Origin: Sphingomonas yabuuchiae
GTDB lineage: Bacteria > Pseudomonadota > Alphaproteobacteria > Sphingomonadales > Sphingomonadaceae
Direction of reading: 5' to 3'
Length of the DNA: 64,000 nt
Assembly (NCBI RefSeq): GCF_001477495.1
Contig: NZ_LDTF01000051.1
Span: 25,592-89,591, forward strand
This document shows, in pieces, positions 36,801 to 44,139 of this stretch; the first letter of the stretch is position 1; each line of letters starts with the position of its first letter. The notes under the pieces are model-generated. The model worked only from the letters and a program-made list of their open reading frames with translations, was not told the origin of the DNA and searched no databases. The position numbers and the translations under genes are program-made.

Positions 36801-36984
36801 TGACTTCTCGTCGGCGTTCGACCTCGACAAAATCTTCGGTATTCCGGGGGCGCCGCAGCTGACCGTCAACGTCGCCAACTTCACCAACGCGACGCTGCGC
36901 TCCTACTTCCAGTTCGAGAACGCGACGTTCACCCAGTACAAGCCGGGTCGCCAGTTCCTGATCGGTCTGCGCGGCACCTTCTAA
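33838..36984 (+). CDS. Large TonB-dependent receptor, carbohydrate-uptake type
   Basis: A 1048-residue outer-membrane receptor. A signal peptide (MKSVPTIRLSRIALLCATAV, cut after AWA) is followed by a Pro/Gln-rich linker and a TonB box-like EDIVVTGYRSSL. The plug domain includes FPDTNIAESFNRIPGVTITR, NVAIRGLGSNFTNVTLNGAP and LLEGGAAGNIDLRSARPFD; the barrel ends GRQFLIGLRGTF. This size and the PDTNIAESFNRIPG plug are typical of Caulobacter/Sphingomonas sugar receptors. Cys pairs in loop insertions (CGATSGC, CSAGC) probably form disulfides. Its place beside GH67/ManD suggests uptake of aldouronic xylo-oligosaccharides. ATG 33838 has a GAGAGG site eight bases upstream. Confidence 0.93.
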   Translation: MKSVPTIRLSRIALLCATAVGAMSASTAWAQAVPAPQGQILNDGQDNGPSVPPAPQTDQTQGTPSEDIVVTGYRSSLAKSTNAKRASTGFTDSIFAEDIGKFPDTNIAESFNRIPGVTITRDVTGEGTNVAIRGLGSNFTNVTLNGAPIAVASSGSTDAQGTDRSVDLSFFPTDLFTKLTVNKSYTADLLEGGAAGNIDLRSARPFDRSGPFLAYNIQGSKQTPEDRIGARGSLIGSWRNETFGVLAGVSAQRLFTDTRGFETIGYTNPALTAAQCGATSGCNSTGGGNWTIPATVPVGAGAGLVPGTVIDRNFLLANNPGATIQQIDNGLLPRLGRVTSIRGPRDRINAILSAEYRPTDELHFYVDGLYGFKKNELIRENMAWIVRNGAIIPTNLTFDKSDCSAGCTVTGGTFANAQFFNEFRPYTETTRLWSVNPGAEWQINDKLKLNFQGNYARSTFHRESPTVGMTTPLGVGNTVTFSNTGGIPTITSALDLNDPKNFGWYAGSRVNLQDERRLNINKGLRGDLTWGDTALNLKVGGAYDDTSRRIRGFDNSQYWQNAVCGNNPNVAVPSPNSQPPCEGLNAPGAAPAGYPTYPGYGTGFSSGMSGPVSYGGSLIPNSAASSYLSPGPAGFVTVNWPAFAKASNYQFFHDNAPENGGANTGASAGFIREVVKSAFATVNGAQELGGNTLRFNVGLRYVNTIQTISGRVSLPDPRNTTASGATLPDGSRYPSIINIAETRNVYSEWLPAATFAYDIGDHAVVRVAGSRTMTRPDPSAQLPGINFGAPSADQASIGNPALAPYLSTNLDLGFEYYTGREGVISFNAFRKSLEGFTTTAISTVPFSNLAQYGITYDTLNPTQQIAINSRGGPSQAQVQVTSQVNVPNKLTINGLEFQWVQPLDFLTRSLGITGFGFNANATIVDQRSDGPAIAFGVAPFTYNITGYYEKNGVMLRVATTSRQGAQNSGAAQNGIPAAALFGTDYTTYDFSSAFDLDKIFGIPGAPQLTVNVANFTNATLRSYFQFENATFTQYKPGRQFLIGLRGTF

Positions 36985-37017
36985 GCTTTCGATCGTTCAT
37001 CCCTCGCGATCGGACAG

Positions 37018-37048
37018 AGGCCCCGGTGAAAACCGGGGCCTTTTTTTT
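37018..37048 (+). terminator. Rho-independent terminator of the TonB receptor gene
   Basis: AGGCCCCGG-TGAAAA-CCGGGGCCT forms a perfect 9-bp GC-rich stem with a 6-nt loop, followed by a run of eight T (37041-37048), 33 bases after the receptor stop codon. This is a textbook intrinsic terminator. Confidence 0.95.
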
Positions 37049-37144
37049 GCGGGCGGTGCTGTTGTCATCAGCGGAGCACCGTCTGACTCTAGCGTCGATC
37101 AATGATTGTTTCGCGCTTTCGGCTTTATCGAGTATCGTGCACCG

Positions 37145-39790
37145 GTGACCGCCCCCTCCCCTTCCTCCAGCGTGCCGCATGGCGAGGGCGTCGCTGCCAT
37201 CAGTAGCGGCGTGGAAATGCCCCCCTCTCTCATCGGCAGTGGCGATTGTGCCGATCGGATCGCGCGACTGGACTGGTCCGCCACGGCGCTCGGCCCGGTC
37301 GAAAGCTGGCCGATCTCGTTGACGATGACGCTCGCCTTGGTGCTGCGCTCGGCCGTGCCGTACCTGCTGTTCTGGGGCGAGGACGGGGTGATGCTGTACA
37401 ACGACGCCTATGCCCGCTTTGTCGGGGACGGCCATCCGGGATTACTGGGCAAAACGGTCCATGACGGCTGGCCTCAATTTGCCGCCTTTAACGACGTCAT
37501 CATGACCGCCGGTCTCGGCGGCAAAACGCTGCACTTCCCGGACCTGCCCGCGACCCTCTACCGGAATGGGCAGGAAACGCAGGCCTGGGCCAATTTCGAT
37601 ACGTCGCCCATCGTCGATGCGCAGGGCAAGCCGGTCGGCGTCCTGTGCCTGCTGGCCGATACGACGCAGCGGGTTCTGGCGGAGCGGCGCGCGGCGTTCC
37701 TGCTGACCCTGGCCGATCATATGCGGGCGCTGGAGACGCCCACCGCAATCATGGCGCTGGCGGCGGAACGGTTGGGCGAGGAACTGTCGGCCAGCCGCGT
37801 CTTCTATGCCGAGATCACGAGCAAGGGTTGGATGACCGTCGAGCGCGATTATGCGCGCGGCGTATCCTCGATCGTCGGCCGCCATTCGCTGGTCAGTTTC
37901 GGGCCGGACCTGCTGGCCGCTTATCGTGGCGGCGCGCCGGTGGTGGTCACCAATGTCGGCGCCGACGACCGCCTGAGCGACGGCGCGCGTTCGGGGCTTC
38001 AGGCGCGCGAGGTCGGCGCATTCGTCGATGTCGTGCTGTTCGAGGAAACCGAATGGGTCGGCCTGCTCGCGGTCCAGAGCGCCACGCCGCGCACCTGGAG
38101 CCCCGAGGAAGAAGCGCTGATCCAGAATGTCGGCGAACGGGTCAAGGTCGCGATCGAGCGAGCCCGCGCCGAGATGGCCCTGCGCGAGTTGAAGGACACG
38201 TTGGAGCAGCAGGTCGTCGAGCGCACCGTCGAAATCCGCCGCTATCATGAGATCGTCGAGGCGATCGCTTCGCCCATCTGCGCCTTCGACACCGACTATC
38301 GGCTGATCGCCTTCAACAAGGCGCATAATCAGGAATTCCGCCGGGTCTTCGGTTTCGACACCAAGATCGGCGACGTGTTTCCCGATCAGTTCGTGCCGGA
38401 CCAGCGGGATACCATTCGGGCGCTGATGACCCGGGCGCTGACCGGCGAGCATTTCACCGTCGTCGAAGCCTTTGGCAGCCCTGAGCTTGCCAAGCCGAAC
38501 TGGGAAATCACCTACACGCCGCTTCGCGATAGCGCGGGCCGGGTGATCGCGGCCTTTCACCAGGCCACCGACATTTCCGAGCGGCTGGAGGCCGCGGCCG
38601 AACTGGAGGCGGCGCAGGATGCCCTGCGACAAAGCCAGAAGGTCGAGGCCATGGGCAGCCTGACGGGCGGCGTCGCGCACGACTTCAACAACCTGCTGAC
38701 ACCGATCATCGGCTCGCTCGACATGCTGACGCGCAGAGGGTCCGGCACGGCGCGCGAACAACGGCTGATCGACGGGGCGCTGCAATCGGCCGAACGGGCC
38801 AAGACGCTTGTCCAACGCCTGCTCGCCTTTGCCCGCCGCCAGCCGCTCCAGCCAACCGCCGTCGATCTGGGTAAGCTGGTCGACAGCATGGCCGATCTGA
38901 TCGAATCCACGGTCGGCCCGACCATCACGCTGAAGGTGGAGATCGCCGACCTCCTTCCTCCGGCCAATGCCGATGCCAACCAGCTCGAAATGGCGTTGCT
39001 CAACCTGGCGGTCAACGCGCGCGATGCGATGCCGAGCGGCGGCACGCTGTCGGTCAAGGTCCATCGCTGCGAGGTCGACGGGCAGCAGACGACCGACGTG
39101 CCGGCAGGTGATTATATCTGCCTGAGTGTCGGCGATACCGGCATGGGCATGGACGAGGAGACTCGCGTGCGCGCGATCGAGCCCTTTTTCTCGACCAAGG
39201 GCGTCGGCAAGGGGACGGGCCTGGGCCTGTCCATGGTCCATGGCCTGGCCGCGCAGCTTGGCGGTGGACTGACGATTTCGAGTGCGCTGGGGCATGGAAC
39301 GTCGATCACGCTCTGGCTGCCGCTCAGCAGTGTCGAGACGGCGACGACTGCGCCCGTGGTCCCCGCCTCGGCAAGGGCCGATGGCATCGGCACGGTCCTG
39401 CTGGTGGACGACGAGGATCTGGTACGGATGAGCACCGCCGACATGCTGGCCGATCTGGGTTACGGCGTGGTCGAGGCATCGTCCGGCGAACAGGCGCTGG
39501 AACTGGTCCAGGCCGGGCTGCGCCCCGACCTGCTCGTCACCGATCACCTCATGCCGGGTATGAGCGGCGCGCAGCTCGCGCGCGAGTTGCAGGACAAGTT
39601 GGCCGGACTTCGTTCGCTTATCGTATCGGGCTATGCCGAGGCGGAGGGGCTGGACGTCGAGATCGCGCGGCTGACCAAGCCGTTCCGGAGCGAGGAGTTG
39701 GCGGCAAGTCTGGCCGCCATCGGGGCGTCGTCTGCGGGACGCCGGGCGGCCCCCGAAGAAGGGGACGCCGCCCAGCCGATCATTGCCTAA
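37145..39790 (+). CDS. Hybrid sensor histidine kinase (PAS-GAF-PAS-HisKA-HATPase-REC)
   Basis: An approximately 880-residue soluble hybrid kinase. In order: a PAS-like domain (VPYLLFWGEDGVMLYNDAYA), a GAF domain around residues 190-345, a coiled linker (LEQQVVERTVEIRRYHEIVE), a second PAS (residues ~360-480), HisKA with the phospho-acceptor His512 in LTGGVAHDFNNLL, HATPase (LLNLAVNARDAMPSGG, DTGMGMDEET, GTGLGLSMVHGLA), and a receiver with VLLVDDEDLVRMS and Asp800 in LVTDHLMPGMSG. There is no membrane segment, so it senses a cytoplasmic signal. The start is uncertain: GTG 37145, or ATG 37217. No partner regulator lies adjacent. Confidence 0.88.
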   Translation: MTAPSPSSSVPHGEGVAAISSGVEMPPSLIGSGDCADRIARLDWSATALGPVESWPISLTMTLALVLRSAVPYLLFWGEDGVMLYNDAYARFVGDGHPGLLGKTVHDGWPQFAAFNDVIMTAGLGGKTLHFPDLPATLYRNGQETQAWANFDTSPIVDAQGKPVGVLCLLADTTQRVLAERRAAFLLTLADHMRALETPTAIMALAAERLGEELSASRVFYAEITSKGWMTVERDYARGVSSIVGRHSLVSFGPDLLAAYRGGAPVVVTNVGADDRLSDGARSGLQAREVGAFVDVVLFEETEWVGLLAVQSATPRTWSPEEEALIQNVGERVKVAIERARAEMALRELKDTLEQQVVERTVEIRRYHEIVEAIASPICAFDTDYRLIAFNKAHNQEFRRVFGFDTKIGDVFPDQFVPDQRDTIRALMTRALTGEHFTVVEAFGSPELAKPNWEITYTPLRDSAGRVIAAFHQATDISERLEAAAELEAAQDALRQSQKVEAMGSLTGGVAHDFNNLLTPIIGSLDMLTRRGSGTAREQRLIDGALQSAERAKTLVQRLLAFARRQPLQPTAVDLGKLVDSMADLIESTVGPTITLKVEIADLLPPANADANQLEMALLNLAVNARDAMPSGGTLSVKVHRCEVDGQQTTDVPAGDYICLSVGDTGMGMDEETRVRAIEPFFSTKGVGKGTGLGLSMVHGLAAQLGGGLTISSALGHGTSITLWLPLSSVETATTAPVVPASARADGIGTVLLVDDEDLVRMSTADMLADLGYGVVEASSGEQALELVQAGLRPDLLVTDHLMPGMSGAQLARELQDKLAGLRSLIVSGYAEAEGLDVEIARLTKPFRSEELAASLAAIGASSAGRRAAPEEGDAAQPIIA

Positions 39791-40374
39791 TAATCGTCGG
39801 AATTGTCGAAGTCGGAAGCGCTGTCGTCGAAACGGCCGCCATCGTCATCGTTGAAGTTGTTGATGGTGACATTCTCCGGTTGCCCCATAAAACCCTGACC
39901 GCCACCGCCAAACATGCCGCCACCGCCGCCGCGATGGCCGAACATGTCCGACAGGCCTGAGAACAGCATCTCACCACCGACGACACCCGCCGCCGTTGTG
40001 CCCGCGCTGCGCAGGAAGCTGCCCAGCCCGCCACCGCCGGAGAAGACGCCGGGCCGGGCCTCGGGCGGAGGTGGCGAATAGCTGTCCTGCGGATGCGTAC
40101 CCCAGGGGCCGCCAGCGCCCTGCGGCAGGAAGCCGCTGCTTGCCGGTGCGGGGGGCGCCTGTTGCTGGCGCTCCAGCTCGGCGATGCGCTGCTGTGCCGC
40201 GTGCAGCGACTGGTCGGCAACGATGGCGTGCTGGACCAGCAGATAGGCCGCGTCCGGATTGGAGGACAGCGTCCGGGCGATCATAGCATCTGCTTCGGGG
40301 TCCTTCGCGCTCGTGCGCGCGGCGGACAATTCATCCAAAAAGCGGGTCAGCAGCGTGCGTTCTTCGGCGTTCAT
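39787..40374 (-). CDS. DUF2076 domain-containing protein
   Basis: A 195-residue DUF2076 protein. An N-terminal helical part (MNAEERTLLTRFLDELSAAR and DAAYLLVQHAIVADQSLHAA) is followed by a Gln/Pro-rich linker, a Gly-rich stretch (FGHRGGGGGMFGGGGQGFMG) and an acidic Asp/Asn-rich tail. DUF2076 proteins are periplasmic-ligand-binding-like in some reports but their function is unknown. ATG 40374 is chosen because family similarity begins there. The gene overlaps the convergent hybrid kinase by four bases and lies behind the Rieske-FAD oxidoreductase on the same strand. Confidence 0.85.
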   Translation of the reverse strand: MNAEERTLLTRFLDELSAARTSAKDPEADAMIARTLSSNPDAAYLLVQHAIVADQSLHAAQQRIAELERQQQAPPAPASSGFLPQGAGGPWGTHPQDSYSPPPPEARPGVFSGGGGLGSFLRSAGTTAAGVVGGEMLFSGLSDMFGHRGGGGGMFGGGGQGFMGQPENVTINNFNDDDGGRFDDSASDFDNSDDY

Positions 40375-40455
40375 CGGGGCACTCCTGTCTTGTGCCCCGC
40401 AAGATCGTCGAGCTCGCCCCCAAATCAAGCTCGGCGACTCATGATGACCGATTAT

Positions 40456-41994
40456 TCACCCCAGTGGCATCTTGTCTCCAGCCTGTGAGCCGCCGTCCTT
40501 CTCCCATTCCAATTCCTTTTGCAGCGCCAGTTCGTCGCGCCCCGCCGTCAGAATTGCCTGTTCGCGGCCGTCTTCGGCAAACGACACTGCGAAGTCCTTG
40601 GCCGGAACATCGCCATCGATGGTCCGATCTTCGGATGATGCGACATGGCCGACATAGCGCAGGCTGAGGTCGTAGTGGCCCGACCAGAAGAACGGCACCT
40701 CGCGATAGTCTCCGCTCGCCTGTCCCATGAAATATCGGGCAAGCCATTGCCCCATGCGCTGCGCCACCACCCAATGCTCGACCCGGATGGGATGACCGAG
40801 ACGAGGATCCGGTGCATTGGCGATATCGCCGATCGCGTGAATGGCAGGATCGGACGTCCGCAGCTGAGCATCGACCTTCACGCCGCCGCCATCGGCCTTG
40901 TCCGCTAGATCGAGTCCAGCTGCTTCCGCCAGGTTCACCCGTGGCCGTACGCCGATCCCGGCAACGACCATGTCTCCCATCACTTCGGACCCGTCATCGA
41001 GCATGGCGACATGGCCGTCCCAGCGCGCGATGCGGCGGTTCAGGTGGAAGGTGACGCCCTTGAATTCGTGCAGATTGCGGATCATCGCGCCGACTTCGGG
41101 CCCGGCCGTCTTCTCCAACGGCAGTGCATCATCGGATATGACCGCCACTGCCAGCCCCCGTGCGATCAACGAAGCCGCGACCTCCAGGCCGATATAGCTC
41201 GACCCGACCACGAGGGCGCGCTTCGCTTGCCCCGCCGCAGCGATCAGCCGGTCGGCATCCGCCAAAATCCGTAGGCCGAAAACGTCCTTACGATCCGAAC
41301 CATAAAAGTCGGGAGCAACCGCCGCCGCGCCGGTTGCGAGAACCAGCCGGTCATAGGGTATGACGTCGCCATCTTTCAGGACGATGATCTTTGCTTCGCG
41401 ATTGATGCGCGACGCTGCGATGCCGGACCGGACGGCCACCCCGTCCAGCGCCGGCAAGGCGGCTTCCTTTCGATCCGCCTTCCCCGCCAGATACTGTTTC
41501 GAACAGAAGGTGCGATCATAGGGCGCGTCGCCCTCTTCATTGATGACCGTTACCGCCTCGCCCGCGCCGTGACGCGCCAGCATCTCGGCACAGGCATGAC
41601 CGGCTGCGCCTGCTCCGATAATGACGATGCGGCCCAGTCCTGCGGTATCCGCCGCCTCGGGCGCTGGGCCAGGCTCGGCAGAGCCAGTGATCCGCAACTG
41701 GCCGTCATTCTCGACGACTTCGAACCGCTCCAACGGTGCGAAGGCGGGTGCACCCACGGCCTCGCCGGTCTCGATATCGAACCGGGCATGATGCCAAGGG
41801 CAGCGCAGCGTACCGTCGGCGACGATCCCATCGGCCAAGGGCGCCTTCAGATGCGTACACTGGCCAGACAGCGCGCAGACCCGCCCCTTGTGCCGGACGA
41901 GCACGACATCCTGCCCGTCCAGCACACCGGCGACGATATGCCCTTCCTGTACCTCGCCAGAGGCGATGCCCTTCGCCAGATCACGATCCGCCAT
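40456..41994 (-). CDS. Rieske [2Fe-2S]/FAD-dependent pyridine nucleotide-disulfide oxidoreductase (AIFL-like)
   Basis: A 512-residue fusion. Residues 1-105 are a Rieske domain with cluster ligands in CTHLKAPL and CPWHHARFD. The remainder is a flavin-dependent NAD(P)H oxidoreductase with FAD-binding GRIVIIGAGAAGHACAEML, NAD(P)-binding RALVVGSSYIGLEVAASL and the second FAD segment IHAIGDIANAP. This layout is that of AIFL/ferredoxin-reductase-like proteins. PYDRTFCSKQYLAG is a further conserved block. Substrate and partner are unknown; a role in redox defence alongside the neighbouring Dps (29 bases upstream, same strand) is plausible. Confidence 0.92.
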   Translation of the reverse strand: MADRDLAKGIASGEVQEGHIVAGVLDGQDVVLVRHKGRVCALSGQCTHLKAPLADGIVADGTLRCPWHHARFDIETGEAVGAPAFAPLERFEVVENDGQLRITGSAEPGPAPEAADTAGLGRIVIIGAGAAGHACAEMLARHGAGEAVTVINEEGDAPYDRTFCSKQYLAGKADRKEAALPALDGVAVRSGIAASRINREAKIIVLKDGDVIPYDRLVLATGAAAVAPDFYGSDRKDVFGLRILADADRLIAAAGQAKRALVVGSSYIGLEVAASLIARGLAVAVISDDALPLEKTAGPEVGAMIRNLHEFKGVTFHLNRRIARWDGHVAMLDDGSEVMGDMVVAGIGVRPRVNLAEAAGLDLADKADGGGVKVDAQLRTSDPAIHAIGDIANAPDPRLGHPIRVEHWVVAQRMGQWLARYFMGQASGDYREVPFFWSGHYDLSLRYVGHVASSEDRTIDGDVPAKDFAVSFAEDGREQAILTAGRDELALQKELEWEKDGGSQAGDKMPLG

Positions 41995-42023
41995 CGCCTC
42001 TTGCCTTTCCTGCTTTCTCGGGG

Positions 42024-42593
42024 TCAGTCGGCGCGCTGGAGCGCGGTCGCCGCCAGATGTTCACCGATGAACCAGACCTGCGGCTCGTTGGAGCGGATGA
42101 TGTCGCTGACCAACAGGTCGTTGGTGCCGTCATCGCCGGACTCGTCGGCGGTCTTGGCGCCCTCATGCGCCTGTTCCAGCACGATGCGATGGGCGTCCAG
42201 CAGGCGGGCAAGCATCGTCGGCACGTCTTCACGGCCTCGTGGCGGACGAGGGATACGGGTCATCTCGGCAACGTCATGCGGTACCGCGATGCTGATGCCG
42301 CCCAGCGCCTGGATACGCTCGGCCACCATGTCGACCAGTTCGGCCTGCTTTTCGTAATGGGTGTCGAGCAGCAGATGCAGCTGATAGAAGGTCGCGCCCG
42401 ACATCTGCCAATGATGCTTCTTGTAAAGATCGCGCAGCATCATTGTGTCTGCAAGAACCTGGTTCAGGATCGACACGCTTTGCTTGCGGGCATTGTCGGA
42501 CAGCCCCAGCGGCAAATCCTTCAGCGTGCCGAAGGGCTGGATTTCACGATATTCGATCTTGTACTGCGGCTGCGCCTGGTCGGTATCGGCCAC
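42024..42593 (-). CDS. dps: Dps family DNA-protection/ferritin-like protein
   Basis: A 189-residue Dps, a dodecameric mini-ferritin that oxidises Fe(II) with peroxide. The ferroxidase site is recognisable in LYKKHHWQMSGATFYQLHLLLDTHYEKQAELVD, which contains the conserved His, Asp and Glu (residues ~60-95), followed by HDVAEMTRIPRPPRG. The start is GTG 42593: GGAG lies seven bases upstream, whereas the longer frame to 42683 has no support. An AT-rich inverted element, AATTAA-TT-TTAATT (42704-42717), lies upstream and may be part of its promoter. The Rieske-FAD gene follows 29 bases later. Confidence 0.92.
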   Translation of the reverse strand: MADTDQAQPQYKIEYREIQPFGTLKDLPLGLSDNARKQSVSILNQVLADTMMLRDLYKKHHWQMSGATFYQLHLLLDTHYEKQAELVDMVAERIQALGGISIAVPHDVAEMTRIPRPPRGREDVPTMLARLLDAHRIVLEQAHEGAKTADESGDDGTNDLLVSDIIRSNEPQVWFIGEHLAATALQRAD

Positions 42594-42786
42594 GACTTTA
42601 CTCCGATCATGGATAAGGACCGAGGCCAAGCGCTTGCCGCCGCGCACGGTTCCATGAATTTTGCGGCATCGCGCGACCCGCAAGAATTATCGCCTGTGAT
42701 CCAAATTAATTTTAATTGAGAGGCATTTGTCCGGAACGGACCGTGCCGTGCGGCGTCCAGCATGGGCTTTCGAGGAACCCGGCCGC

Positions 42787-44139
42787 ATGAGTCAACCCAC
42801 CTTCGTCTTTCTCCACGCTTTGGGTTCCAGCCACCGGGAATGGGAGCTGGTGTGCCGCCATCTCAACGGCGCACCCTGCATCGCACTAGACCTGCCGGGC
42901 TTTGGAGAGCGGGTCGAGGAAGGCTATGCCGATGTCGCCGCGATGGCCGACGACCTGGCCGACACGATCCGCCGCCATCGCCTGACCGCCTGTATCCTGG
43001 TCGGCCACAGCATGGGCGGCAAGATCGCCACCATCGTCGCGGCCCGCGCGGCGGCGGGCGAGATCGGGCTGGCCGGGGTCGTCGGCGTCGTGCTGGTCGC
43101 CGCTTCACCGCCCTCTCTCGAGCCGATGGACGAGGAGCGGCGCACGCAAATGATCGGCTGGGTCGACGGTGGATCGATCGGACAGGACGACGCCGAGACG
43201 TTCGTGGTGGCCAACACCGCCTCGGCTCTGCCGCCCGAACTGCATGACCGGGCGGTGGCGGACGTACGGCGCTCAAGTCGTGAAGCCTGGCTCGGCTGGC
43301 TGGAGCGGGGCAGTCTGGAGGATTGGAGTGGTCAGGTCGGCCAAATCTCTGTTCCTGCCCTCATCGTCGCGGGCTCGGAGGATGGCGATCTGAACGAGGA
43401 TGCACAACGCAGGCTGAACGCTCCGCATTACCGTCACGCCGATATTCGCGTCGTCGACGGTGCTGCCCACATGATCCCCTATGAAAAGCCCGAAGCGCTG
43501 GCCCGGCTGCTTCTGGACCATGCCGCATCGCTGGCCCCATCGGTCCTGCCGAGCGGGTTCGTCGACATCCTAAGTTCCGACCGGGTCAGCCGCCGTGCCC
43601 GCGCCGCCATGCTGGAACGGACGCGACCAGTCTCCGACGCCGGGCTTCCATGGTCGGACACCGAGCGGGCAACGGTCCGGGCCCTGATCGCCCAAATCCT
43701 GCCGGAGGATGTCTCCGCACATGATCTTGCCCGGCGGGTCGAGGCGACGATCACGCTGGGGTCGGGGGACGGTTGGCGCTTCGCCGATCTGCCGCCCGAT
43801 CCGGAGGCCTGGCGGCAAGGTTTGCAGACGCTCGACACGCTCACCGGCGGTTTCGCCGCGCTGGACCACGGCACCCAGGCCGAATGGCTGGACCGGATCG
43901 CCAATGGCGATGATGGGGTCGCAAGCACGGGACCGTTCTCGCCCCGCCAGATGGCCCTATGGTTCCAGGACGTCCGCGCGGAGGTCGTGCGCCAATGGGC
44001 CGCCCTTCCCTCCACGATGGCGGCGATCGGTTATGACGGCTTTGCGGTCGGCGGCGATGGTCCGCGCAAACAGGGCTATCGCCGAACCGGGGCAAACGAC
44101 GTCGAGGCCTGGCAGTCGGTAGAGGAGAAGATCGCATGA
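42787..44139 (+). CDS. Fusion of alpha/beta hydrolase and gluconate 2-dehydrogenase subunit 3-like domain
   Basis: A 450-residue two-part protein. Residues ~1-255 are an alpha/beta hydrolase with FVFLHALGSSHREWELV, nucleophile Ser75 in LVGHSMGGKIA, an acid in VAGSEDGD and His in VDGAAHMIPYEKPE. Residues ~270-450 resemble gluconate 2-dehydrogenase subunit 3 (LPWSDTERATVRALIAQILP, then MALWFQDVRAEVVRQWAALP and YDGFAVGGDGPRKQGYR). Subunit 3 normally partners a GMC flavoprotein, and here the GMC gene follows with a four-base ATGA overlap. Unlike many subunit 3 proteins, no Tat signal is present, so the pair probably works in the cytoplasm. The reaction is unknown. Confidence 0.82.
   Translation: MSQPTFVFLHALGSSHREWELVCRHLNGAPCIALDLPGFGERVEEGYADVAAMADDLADTIRRHRLTACILVGHSMGGKIATIVAARAAAGEIGLAGVVGVVLVAASPPSLEPMDEERRTQMIGWVDGGSIGQDDAETFVVANTASALPPELHDRAVADVRRSSREAWLGWLERGSLEDWSGQVGQISVPALIVAGSEDGDLNEDAQRRLNAPHYRHADIRVVDGAAHMIPYEKPEALARLLLDHAASLAPSVLPSGFVDILSSDRVSRRARAAMLERTRPVSDAGLPWSDTERATVRALIAQILPEDVSAHDLARRVEATITLGSGDGWRFADLPPDPEAWRQGLQTLDTLTGGFAALDHGTQAEWLDRIANGDDGVASTGPFSPRQMALWFQDVRAEVVRQWAALPSTMAAIGYDGFAVGGDGPRKQGYRRTGANDVEAWQSVEEKIA

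Noticed and set aside
37442..39547. 701-codon open frame on the minus strand
   Set aside because: Antisense to the hybrid histidine kinase, whose motifs are all in place; low-complexity shadow composition.
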